Source: Terana coerulea
Lineage: Eukaryota; Basidiomycota; Agaricomycetes; Polyporales; Phanerochaetaceae
Direction of reading: 5' to 3'
Assembly (NCBI GenBank): GCA_024811115.1
Contig: JAKOGH010000574.1
Coordinates: forward strand, 1 to 13,192
DNA length: 13,192 bases
The notes beneath the pieces are model-generated. The model made no database searches, was not told the origin of the DNA, and saw only the letters and a program-made list of their open reading frames with translations. Within the stretch, counting starts at the first letter, position 1. Every line of letters starts with the position of its first letter. Shown here in pieces: positions 1-8,840 of this stretch. A program made the position numbers and the translations under genes.

Positions 1-430
1 TTCTCGCTGTGTCGGATGCCAGTGCCGGCGGATGTCATCTGAACATCCCCACGTTTGATGACCTCCTGGTTGCGCATGGAGTCGCCACTACATTTATGAC
101 GAGTCAGTTTCGCTCTTTCTGTACCAAGTAAATCCACTTACTGATGAAGTTCTCCAGAGACCACATAGGAGAAAATTTCGAACTCCCGGTGTGAGTGTTC
201 GCCAAAGCCCGTGCGCGGCTCGACGCGATCTTCATTGATCACCCGAAGGGCGCCATAGTGAGTGTGCTCGTGCGAGGCGTATCTGTCGACAACAGTTAGC
301 GCGCTTTCAAAGCTGACAATGGAAGCGCGAACGTACGATGCAAAGAGAAGGTGTGAAAGGTCTTGAGCCAGCCGTGGTTGGCGTTACCGCGCTCTTGACT
401 GGGGCGTGCAATAAAGTTGACGGACGACAT
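1..430 (-). CDS. Pirin-family cupin protein (3' part cut by window edge)
   Basis: This is the N-terminal half of a pirin-like protein, a bicupin iron-binding family. Some members act as quercetin dioxygenases, others as transcription cofactors. Exon 1 is 430-337 (ATG at 430-428), exon 2 is 282-142, and exon 3 runs from 87 past the left edge. Introns 283-336 (GTACGT, branch GCTAAC, CAG) and 88-141 (GTAAGT...TAG) are both 54 bp. Exon 1 reads HGWLKTFHTFS. Exon 2 gives YGALRVINEDRV, then GFGEHSHREFEIFSYVVSGE with the HxH iron ligands. Exon 3 gives GDVQMTSAGTGIRHSE with the expected third His and the Glu. Oddity: using the GTACGT donor, exon 1 is one base short, because the family motif FSFASY needs one more T in the T3 run at 342-344. 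A donor 4 bases later (GTTCGC, exon end 333) restores the frame but alters the motif. The domain call is firm; the exon 1 end is not. Confidence 0.9.
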
Positions 431-597
431 CGGTTCGGGAGCTGTACACCCGTTGCGAATGGAAAGTCCGTTGAAGGTATGCTTTTTGCTGGATAGAGCT
501 CGAAGACTCGAAACTTTCAGGGCGGAGGACTTGTAGATGGTGGACAGGATGGAAATGCGAGTGGGACTGATGGCCAGACGAAGCTGAACTCCAGGTG

Positions 598-605
598 CTT
601 ATATA
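598..605 (-). promoter_or_regulatory. TATA box of the pirin gene
   Basis: On the minus strand the sequence reads TATATAAG, 168 bp upstream of the pirin ATG. A start site about 30 bp downstream would give a 5' leader of roughly 140 bases with no in-frame ATG before 430. The role is inferred from sequence and position only. Confidence 0.5.
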
Positions 606-610
606 CGACA

Positions 611-1334
611 CCGCCTGCAGAGGGAGAGTGATTAGAGAGCAGTACGCGAGCGAGATGACTGGGGGATTTGGCTCAGGGGACCGGCTTACCAGTGCTGCTC
701 ACTATATGAGACGGCGGGGTTGCCTTATTGGGCAACCGCGCCCTCACGCTAACCCACGCCCACCTCGTGTCTCCGTCCTCCCACTCCGGCCCCTGCGTAA
801 GCCATCTTGAAATTGACTTTCATAGACATAATCTGTATGATCGGCGACAAGTCAAAAATATCTCAGCCATCCTGCGAGGACTGCTGCTCTGTTGAGCCTT
901 CATGAACGCTTGTTTTTGGTTCTGATGCTGCCTGCTGCTATGAGCTGGAAGGTGTAAACTTGCGCATACACGACTTACGTGCGTTATACGGAGCCATCCG
1001 AATCGGAACAGGTGCCCCCAGCCTCGACGACGGTCGGTGGGGAGAGGTAAGGTAAGCATTCAACACAAGGTTAACATTAGAAAGCGAGCAAGAGTAAGGC
1101 TCGGTAATATTGCTGCTTACGCGGGAGATATGACAGTTCTTTAGGGCAGGGAATCTCGGGAACAGATCTAGAATCTTGCTGCATGAACGCATCCAGAACG
1201 CATCCGTCAATTGGCCACTCGGCGTTTACACGTGTACGGTTCACGAGTCACCACCACCACCTTCTCCACTGTGCAGCTCTGAGTACTGAGTACCAATTAA
1301 TACGCTACAGCACAGTGGGGACATGCTTGCGTAA
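611..1334. other. Intergenic stretch without a supported gene
   Basis: About 0.7 kb between the pirin promoter and the first F-box gene. Open frames on both strands are short and lack family motifs or a consistent splice pattern. The only structure is the hairpin at 714-741. Two minus-strand snippets, around 985-1010 (WLRITHV) and 1120-1170 (LFPRFPAL), resemble phrases of F-box/LRR proteins. They are too short and in the wrong order to call a gene. Confidence 0.5.
714..741. repeat. Imperfect inverted repeat (hairpin) in intergenic DNA
   Basis: Two 11-base arms (714-724 and 731-741) flank a 6-base centre. The inner 7 bases, GGTTGCC and GGCAACC, pair perfectly and one mismatch lies in the outer part. 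It sits between the pirin promoter and the first F-box gene. It could be a binding site for a dimeric regulator or chance; nothing in the sequence decides. Confidence 0.45.
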
Positions 1335-1392
1335 GGCAGTCAACCTTCTACCAACAATCTTAGAACACCACGCAAAAACAAGCGTCAGATTG

Positions 1393-3074
1393 ATGAAGAA
1401 ATTACCCAAAAGCAGCAGTATGTTTCTATCCCTACTACACTGACAAAGCTTTCTTACATCCCTACTGATAGAACGTCGTCGTCTGAACGACATTCTACCA
1501 CCGGAACTCCTCACTGAGATATTCGATCAGTTTATCGAGGATGCCTTTGCTGCATACTGCGAACACTGGCCGTCTGCGGCGAAGTTTCCTGGCCCCTACG
1601 CGTGGTTCTCCGTCCGCCATGTCTGCCAATACTGGCGAGCCATCGCGCTGAGCGACCCCAGACTGTCGACCCGCATCGTGCTCACGCATCCCGCCTGTGT
1701 GCAGGACCTTCTCGACAGATCTGGAAGCCTGCCGTTACATGTCGCTAGTTGTTCATGCATCGAATGGCCGTACGGTGCACCGACCCATGCCGTCGACTCG
1801 CACGAACTCCTTTTCAGGCATCTTCATCGCATTGCGTCGGCCAGGCTGCGCCCGCCTTCGGAGGTCGTCCAGACGATGGTACGCCCTGGGGCTACGTCTG
1901 GCAGCCAACTGTCGTCCAGCCTGCATTGGCTTACCCTGGACATGTTGAACGACCCCTCTATCACTGATAGTCGTCGTGAGGATCATCTTTTCCCTGGCCT
2001 CAGATTTCCCTCCATCCGAACACTCATCTTGAAGGACGGCCTGCTTAAACACTGCCGGAAGCTGGTTAAACCGACTCTACGATGTCTGAAGCTCCAAAGA
2101 CTGGAGAAGAGAGTTCATGTTGACAGGCTCGCAGCATTGCTGAAGACGCTTCCTCTACTTGAAGAACTCGTGCTAGAGGACATACTCAGCATGCCGCCGA
2201 ACGTCTCGGAAGTTGTCCGCGAGCCTAACGGCATGCTACCCGACCCGAGTGGGACTACGACTATGGCCCACTTGCGCAAGCTGATCATCAAGGAGCACAT
2301 CAGAAGCACGTCCGCTGTGTATTTTCTCACGCATATAGTCCATCCTACTTACACTCAGATCGCGCTGCAACTTCACAGCTTCATCGACCGGGAAAACCAG
2401 GATCTACTGCTGCTGCCCATCAAAGAGCGGCTGAACGGCAAAGGCATTCTTGGCGACCACTCTGGAGTGCGCTCTATCGCTATCCAACATTCGACTGCCG
2501 CCCGCGCTCGCCAATTACGACTGAGGCTATGGTTCTCAGACCGGTCTCTCAACGATATATCCCGAAATGACATCCTCATACCCCCGACTTTGAGTTGTCG
2601 ACTCACACGTCACAACAGTTCGACAAGCTGGAAGCCCCTGAGGTGGAAAGTCCTCTGCATAGTTTGTCGCAGTTACCATTGTCCCAAGTGACCACCGCCG
2701 ATATGGGCCAGCTGCAGCTGACACAAGTGGAATGGGCGGCGCTGCTTCGCCGCGTTCTTCCACGGGTCGAAGAGCTTGGTGTCGAGGCGGCATGGAGTCT
2801 CCTGCCGGCCTTAACGAAACCAAACTCGCCTGCTTCAACTACACCGCTCTGTCCTCATCTGCGAACATTACGGTTGCGTTTCCCGCCAGACTCGAGCGTA
2901 CAGCTCCTCAGGGATCCCCGCTTCGCCAAGGATCTGGAACGGACGCTGGTCAGGAGGGCTGAGGCGGGTTGTTCTTTGAACGCGATGGAGATCCCGAATC
3001 TAGAAGAGCTGGAGAGGAATAGGGAGGTGAAGGAACAGTGGACCCGCATGATGGCGAGAGTGGGTACTCGGTAA
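1393..3074 (+). CDS. F-box/LRR-type protein with at least one frame break
   Basis: An F-box protein of the basidiomycete-expanded type, expected to hand substrates to an SCF ubiquitin ligase through Skp1. The F-box core LNDILPPELLTEIF lies at 1483-1524, followed by WFSVRHVCQYWRAIAL (1603-1650), the usual second half of the domain. Irregular leucine-rich repeats then run to about 2560 in frame 1. Near 2571-2594 the reading must move to frame 3, where coding continues to TAA at 3072-3074. The simplest repair is one more C in the C5 run at 2581-2585. An intron with donor GTGCGC at 2467 and acceptor at 2594 or 2618 also fits phase, but would be unusually long here. The start is uncertain: a 54-bp intron (1418-1471, GTATGT...TAG) joins an ATG at 1393 to the F-box exon. 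However, frame 3 at 1335-1418 encodes a typical family coil (KRQIDEEITQKQQ) that this model does not use. The target is unknown. Confidence 0.7.
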
Positions 3075-3389
3075 GATCCAGGACACGATATGGCCGCCGT
3101 GTTTATATAGCGCGCCTCAGTCGAACTCATACAGCCAGCTACGTGTTCAGTATTGCTATGCTAATGATTCACCCTGTAAATGATCAGTGAATATTTATTC
3201 TTCAAAGGCCTCTAACAAACTTCCAGGGCAAGCTCGTTCAAACCACGATGCAAGCCCGCCCTATTTCCTAATCTAGTCTTATTGGCGCATCATGCATCAA
3301 GTGGCGCACGTCCCCCTCATAATAAAGCGCGTCGTGCGCCTGTTGCTTGATCCGCCATTTATTCCTCAACCACCACCACCTCACAATAC
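3075..3389 (+). promoter_or_regulatory. Intergenic region and promoter of tandem gene A
   Basis: 315 bp between the F-box gene and copy A. It contains TGGCGCATCA at 3283-3292, a second TGGCGCA at 3302-3308, and a TATA-like ATAATAAA at 3319-3326, 64 bp before the ATG. The first motif recurs upstream of copy B. Promoter function is inferred. Confidence 0.4.
3283..3292 (+). promoter_or_regulatory. TGGCGCATCA motif upstream of copy A
   Basis: A ten-base word 98 bp upstream of the copy A ATG (last base to ATG), with the identical word at 4862-4871 before copy B. It may be a shared regulatory element or a remnant of the duplicated promoter. Confidence 0.4.
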
Positions 3390-4560
3390 ATGGATGCTCC
3401 CGCTGGCAAAGTGAGTTTCAAGCGCATATATGCTGCCTTTTTGCAACAAACAAGTATTTTGTAGTTTGTCCTCCCTTCGGACTGCACGTTTTCGCCCGGT
3501 GGGGTGTTGATGCACAAGGACACGTACGCCAGGCTCGAAAAGCTCCTCGACCAAGCTCAGAAGCGGGATCCCGATGCGCAGGGCATGTACATCTACAATG
3601 GTGCGCGATTATTCTGGGGAAATCACGTCTCGGCCTCATGTTTCCTCTAGATTTCTTCGGGTACGCCATCCTCGAGCTCATCGACGGCCTTGCGAGCACC
3701 ATCCACGCCGCCGTCGCGAAGAAGAAATGGGTCGACGCGTGGCACGCCGTCGACGCCTTCTGGCATTTCGACCGGATGATGAGCGGAGAGTGGACGCGTA
3801 CGTCTTGTCGCCTTGCTTGCATGTGACGTTACTCACTTCGTGATTTGCAGAGGTCGACGACGGCGAGCGCGTCATCGCGACGGTGAAGGTGTTTGCTGCG
3901 CTCATCACCGCTACCATTCACGGCCTTGAAAGCGAGAATCTGCTGAACGAGGCGACGCTGCTGACGCTTGAGCGTTCGCTCAACTACTTGGCTGTGTGGG
4001 GACAAGGCGAGTCCGGCTCTCTTGGCCCGCATTTCGAGAAGCTAGTCCGCGGCTACGGGTGCAAGTTGTTCATCACGCGGACTGTGGAGGAGCGAAAGGC
4101 CCTCAGGGTGGCGCGCAGCGACGCGTACGACGAGTTTGTCGGCAAACTCAGCCCCGAAGAGCGGAAGAAGCGAGGAGACGTGGTGCCGGGTGAAGGCGAC
4201 AAGCAAGTAGACGAAGATGACGAGGACGATGGGGAAGAAGAAGACGAGGAAGAGGAGACCAGCGATGGCGTGAAGCCGGCCGACAAGCCGTGGTGGGGCA
4301 GGGCCCGAGCGGCCGACGCAGACATTAAACATACATCGTTGAACATCACCCCTATGTGGAAGAAGTACAAGCAGTGAGTATCAGTCCTTCGTATTTTATC
4401 CTTTGCCTTGCTGAAGCGACTGCTTTCTTCCAGAGCTTGGGAACAAGCTCCCCATCTGCCCCTGCGCGGTCCTCCAACCTGGGACCTGAGCAAATGGTCT
4501 GCTCAAGACAAGCAGAAATTCTCCTTTGATGCCATGGACGACGACGACATGTTCTTCTGA
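3390..4560 (+). CDS. Uncharacterised protein, tandem copy A (intact, 5 exons)
   Basis: I do not recognise the family. Exons are 3390-3410, 3465-3600, 3651-3797, 3851-4373 and 4434-4560, giving 317 residues. All four introns (54, 50, 53, 60 bp) have GT donors (GTGAGT, GTGCGC, GTACGT, GTGAGT) and AG acceptors. Comparison with copy B defines the conserved parts: FVLPSDCTFSPGG then MHKD (residues 8-26), MYIYND (48-53), a helical KKKWVDAWHAVDA segment, DGERV (105-109), VRGYG.KLF (167-175), KLSPEERKKR (200-209), a low-complexity acidic tract (222-237), MWKKYK (270-275) and a tail with GPPTWDLSKW and FSFDAMDDDD. There is no signal peptide or membrane segment. The acidic tract and basic patches suggest a soluble, perhaps nuclear or chaperone-like protein, but that is a guess. 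The start gives a 7-residue first exon, the same length as in copy B. Confidence 0.85.
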
Positions 4561-4948
4561 ACTTTCGGAATATGCTCTGCTGTATTGTGCTTCTCGATTT
4601 TTGCTCCCATCTCGTGAGTCGCTTCTTGGACTGCCTGTGCGTTACTGTCCCTCGGCACCTGCCACATTCTCGGACTCCATACTCGGAAATATATCGCTGC
4701 CTGTGTGCCACTACTGTATACCGCCTTAATTTTCGGCTGCTACCTTCCGTGTACCAATACTTAACCCTCACGTTTGAGCTTGCACAACAAGTCAATGACA
4801 CCACTCGCTCCTCAGGCCTCAGGTCTCCCGAGACAATGACGACCAACCGTGCGCAACCGAGTGGCGCATCAATCACTAGGCGCGCTTCATCCAAGACACC
4901 GCAACCGCGGCTCTTCAAACGACTCTCACTTCAGCCACTACCACCAAC
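4561..4948 (+). other. Intergenic region between tandem copies A and B
   Basis: 388 bp holding the copy A 3' end and the copy B promoter. No third gene is supported; open frames here lack motifs. The TGGCGCATCA word lies at 4862-4871. Confidence 0.5.
4862..4871 (+). promoter_or_regulatory. TGGCGCATCA motif upstream of copy B
   Basis: Identical to the word at 3283-3292 and 77 bp upstream of the copy B ATG (last base to ATG). It is the clearest sequence shared by the two upstream regions. Confidence 0.4.
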
Positions 4949-6099
4949 ATGACTGCAGAAACCACGGAGGTGAGCAGTGTTCCGAATGACACGTGTAAGA
5001 ACACGCTAACCGATGAAACAGTTTATCCTTCCGTCTGACTATACTTTCGCACCGGGAGGCACGTTCATGCACAAAGACGCGTCTGAACGCCTCGAGACGT
5101 TGCTCGAGACGGCGCAAAGCAGAGAGCCAGACAGACATCGCATGTACATCTACAACGGTGAGACCTTTTCTTAAACTACCGCGTCGCGACAGGCTAAGTA
5201 GTCATGCTAACCAGACTATTGCAGCTACGGCTGCTTGGACCTCGTGGACTCGACGCTGAGCACCATACACACCTTCGTCATCAAAAAGAAGTGGCTCGAA
5301 GCCTGGCGTGCGCTTGACGCGCTCTCTAAATTCAATAGCAACTACCAGGACTGGCGACGTACGTTTTCACTTTGCTTATAGACTTGGTCTGCAGATGGTG
5401 ATATCACACGCAGCTGCAGATGTCAGCGACGGAGAGCGCGTCGAAGCAACGGATAAAGCGTTTGGTGCCATGCTTATTACGACAATACGGCATCTCGAAA
5501 AGAGAATCTCTTCGATGAGGCTTATATCCCGGACCTCGAGTTATGCCTCATGGGCTTCGCCTCGGACCTCAGGGGATTCAACTATCATCCTCCGTTCAAT
5601 GAAGTCGTCAGAGGGTACGGAGCAAAGCTGTTCGGCGCACGTACAGAAAAAGAGCGGGACCGGCGGTTCGACCAACTAGGAGACGCGTATCTGGAATTCG
5701 GTCGCAAGCTTTCTCCTGAGGAGCGTAAGAAAAGACATGAAAGGCTTCCGACAGAGGAGGAACTGGAAAAGATGAAGAGCAAGGAGCCTTTGGACGGTGA
5801 CTCGGATGAGGAAGAAGACGACGACAAGGGTCCCTGGTTCGGAGACGCGAAGCCAAAAGATGCTGAGCTCAAAGACCGGTCGTTTGCTCTCTCGCGCATC
5901 TGGAAAGAATACAAAGAGTGTGTTCCGAGTCAGAGGATCGTTGTGGCTTCACTGCTTGCTTGACTTCCATTGCAAAATCCTCAGTGAATTCCCTCGGCTG
6001 CCATTTGTTGGCCCTCCTGAATGGGACCTCACAGAGTGGACCGACGAAGAGAAAAAACCATACTCGTTTGACACCATGGACGAAGAAAGTACTAAGTAA
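4949..6099 (+). CDS. Uncharacterised protein, tandem copy B (one-base frame break in exon 4)
   Basis: Paralogue of the preceding gene, same strand, 388 bp downstream. Exons are 4949-4969, 5022-5157, 5215-5358, 5420-5917 and 5985-6099; introns are 52, 57, 61 and 67 bp. The first two exons have exactly the lengths of copy A (21 and 136 bp) and all intron phases match. Conserved blocks are FILPSDYTFAPGG, MYIYND, KKKWLEAWRALDA, DGERV, VRGYGAKLF, KLSPEERKKR, an acidic stretch (SDEEEDDDK), WKEYK, GPPEWDLTEW and YSFDTMDEE. In exon 4 the frame breaks at 5498-5504: copy A has GAAAGCGAGAAT where copy B has GAAAAGAGAAT, one base fewer. With that base counted the protein would be 304 residues; as read it ends early in a foreign frame. 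This is either a young pseudogene or an error at the A4 run. Function is unknown. Confidence 0.8.
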
Positions 6100-6581
6100 T
6101 ACCAAGTTCCGCTTCACTTTCGAGTGCTGTTCATGTGCGTTCTTCCAGAAGTGCACAAGTCTGTGTTCCCATTATTCATGAAGTGTCTGCAGCTGTCTAT
6201 AGTCGTCTTGCTAATATCTCACTCTGTAGCAAATAATGCGTATTCTGTATTCTTCACATCTGTTGACATTAATTAGACGTCCTCTGATGATGAAGGGTCC
6301 ACGGGGTCCTTTTGTTAACTAAGGCGCTACAGGCAATAATCTCATACCACGAAATGCAAACCACAGCCTGCGGCGGCCTACTGCGCCGCTGAGCTCTCTA
6401 TGCGGCCTGCAGAAGATAACACCCATATGCAGGGACCCTATTCCCAGGATTCTGTGGCGCGCCGACACCTGCTGCTCCTCATGCTTATCCACAAATATTT
6501 AAATTATTTCTGGTTGCCATCTCCGTGGGTGTTCCCATTCGCACTACCCAAGCCGTCATGAATACCAGCTCCCTATGGTGC
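6100..6581. other. Convergent intergenic region
   Basis: About 480 bp between the 3' ends of copy B and the minus-strand F-box gene, holding both terminator regions. A short inverted repeat GCGGCG/CGCCGC occurs at 6370-6375 and 6384-6389. I see no gene or RNA here. Confidence 0.5.
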
Positions 6582-8427
6582 CTATCCCTGCTCGCTGGGA
6601 ATATTATGCACCGCTGCTCCTCCGGGACCACCATCGCACAGAGGGCAAAAGTCTTCGAGTGGTTTGTCTGAGGTGGGCATGTACGCAGACCATGACGATC
6701 CAGGCAGTTTCTGGGATATCCTTTCGAGCCAAGCTAGGTCTTCGTCGGGATTGAGATGGACTATATCCTCAAAGTGCAGCGTTCGAAGGGGAGCGCCCCA
6801 GTTGTTCACGAAGCACCAGTAGGCTGTCCAATTTTGGCGCTGAGCGGATTGTCGCTGAATGGAGTGGGCGCATCCGCCATGATGTTTATGCCACTCTGGA
6901 AGATGCAAGCTCAGCGATGTGAGGGCAGGGAAAAGTAGTGGGACGCTGCTCTGGCCTGAAGATGGGATACAGAGGGTTTCAAAGAGAAGCGTTGGGTCGT
7001 CTGTGCTCAACCGAAGGCTTCGCAGCTGGGAGCAAGCGGCAAGCAATGTCCAGTGGGTGGTCTTTCTCAATAGATTTCCGGTAATGTGAAAGGTGTGCAG
7101 TTGTTCCAGTACGGCCGGCGGGTGGCAGTGCCAGATGGACAGAGGGAGAGGATCGTTTAGCAATGTCAAGGTAAACTGTGTAGAGCGGCATAGTCTCGTT
7201 TGACAGATCGTCTTCTTTGCTGGAGTCACACTCGAGTGCAGGCACCGAATCGGTCTCTGTTTCCGATGACCAAATCTTGATAGAGCCGAGAGCTGAACCG
7301 GACAACTTTCTAAGTTCGAGAGAATTGAGTTTCAGCCGGAGCACCGATGATATTGGTACTGTCTAGCTTCGAGACAACGGCTTCCCAAATTGAGCCATAG
7401 TCAAGCAACGGCCTGGATTGCTTGATCGCCGTCGCGACTCAGAGTGACCTTCGCCTCTGAGGGGTATTTGAACAGCTGAAGTAGAGTAGCGCTGCCTTCG
7501 CCGTTGCCGTACTCGTGCATGTGGATGAGCCGTAGGTGTGGAAAAATAAATTTGGGGGTCATGGCAAGTAAGTTTGCCCGAGGTTCGGTGCGTAAGAGGT
7601 AGGAAACCCCTTTGAGGGTCAGGACTTGCAGGAAGGGCGCTTGCAAGAGAACGTTGGTGTGAATAGGTATAACGTGGATATCCATGTCACTGGGAAATTC
7701 GAGGTAGAGGTGCATTAAGGAGGGCTGAATCAGCTTGTGCGCGAGGGAGATGGAAAATCCCTGTAGTCAAAGATACTTGAAACTTGGTAATGCAAAAACA
7801 CGAGAGAGGAACCAGAAGTGTTCTGGTAGAAACCGAGGTTCGGGTTCTCCATTGTCACTGTAATATAGCTGCAGTGTTTCTAGCAGAGGGGCGTTAAAGG
7901 CTTGATTGGGGCGTAGAGTAGTTATTAGCCCGTCTGTGACAAAAAGACCCATATGCTGAATTCTGTGGATGTCCTGTTCCAACGCTAGTGTAAAGATCTG
8001 CAGTCAGGCTCTTCGCCTCAAATATAAGGGACCAGGTGTAATCGTCAAGGGCTTGTCCTTGGAGCAGGAGAGGAAATTCTCTATGCACAGAATGTTGTTT
8101 GTCATGGGGATCAGGGCCCAGACGGATGGCAAGCCCAGGATGACTTCCCGCCAGTATCGGCAGACATGCGTAATCCCGGATCCACTCGTACGCCGCAAAA
8201 ATTGGTCTGGTCCGGATTCCATATGGAGTACTCTGAACGTAGTAGCTAAATATTACGACAAGGACTTCCGGTGGAAAGCTGCCGATGGGTGGAATGACGG
8301 AATTGCGGTAGGCATGAAGTCCGTTGATTTCATCCGAGATTCTTGCGAGTAGCTCAACGCGAGCAGAGATTGCTTTGTTGATGGCAGCGTCTAATTTTGG
8401 CCTGGAAAAATCATTCAGAGGCTCCAT
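6582..8427 (-). pseudogene. Decayed F-box/LRR protein gene
   Basis: A minus-strand relative of the F-box gene at 1393-3074. It starts with ATG at 8427 and a coil-like segment. The F-box core IGSFPPEVLVVIFSYY follows. AYEWIR then breaks off in one frame and ITHVCRYWREVILGLPSVW resumes in another. Dropping one C of the C3 run at 8175-8177 would join them. The second frame carries FLSCSKDKPLTI, LEQDIHRIQHMGL and many leucine-rich segments, but is interrupted by TGA at 8004-8006, 7767-7769 and 7401-7403. From 7400 to 7230 family-like text (IWEAVVSKL, LKLNSLELRKL) appears in two other frames. From about 7200 the second frame resumes (LEQLHTFHITGNLL...) and ends at TAG 6582-6584. Some stops lie in CTGACTGCAG-like contexts that mimic intron ends, but splicing there would remove family-typical sequence. 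I read it as a pseudogene of about 600 codons. Confidence 0.75.
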
Positions 8428-8519
8428 ATTATAAAAAAAACAAAGGCGATGTGACTCAGTTATGTTTTTTTGAACTATGGACTGAATAACACTACAAACC
8501 CGAGAGTAGCTTCAATGTC

Positions 8520-8580
8520 GTGAATGTTGCTTTAGGGCAGTGAGGGGCCCGGAGTTCGAGATTAACAGGTGAATGTTGCT
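8520..8580. repeat. 12-bp direct repeat GTGAATGTTGCT, two copies
   Basis: Exact copies at 8520-8531 and 8569-8580, 49 bp start to start, about 90-150 bp upstream of the F-box pseudogene ATG. They may be old promoter elements of that gene or a local duplication remnant. Confidence 0.6.
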
Positions 8581-8840
8581 CAAGAGATAGTCACGATAGT
8601 GTCGCTATATATGCAAGCAATGAAAAGCTGTCCACAATTGCCTGGGATTATGCACTTTCATGATTAGTAATTACTAAAGGGTCATCAAGAAAAAGCTGTA
8701 TTCAGTAAAAGAAAATTGGTGAATTTGTGGATCCTCACTACATACTACGCCTTGACAGTTGAAAGTACAGCAACTATCTGGCGGTACTCGCAGTATGAGG
8801 AAAAGCTTAATTGCGACACATCCGGGCCGTTATGGCACTT

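Noticed and set aside
938..1210. Possible minus-strand F-box debris (WLRITHV, LFPRFPALKN)
   Set aside because: Only 7-10 residues each, in an order opposite to that of F-box proteins, with no F-box core nearby.
3418..3822. Minus-strand open frame of 134 codons
   Set aside because: It crosses introns and exons of tandem copy A on the opposite strand; copy A is supported by its paralogue and splice sites.
4053..4493. Minus-strand open frame rich in serine
   Set aside because: The serine run is simply the reverse of the acidic GAN-codon tract of copy A.
6370..6389. GCGGCG/CGCCGC inverted repeat as a terminator or element end
   Set aside because: Six-base GC arms are common in this composition and there is no T run or duplicated target site.
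8549..8575. GTTCGAGAT resembling a tRNA T-arm
   Set aside because: No flanking stem, anticodon arm or acceptor stem can be formed around it.
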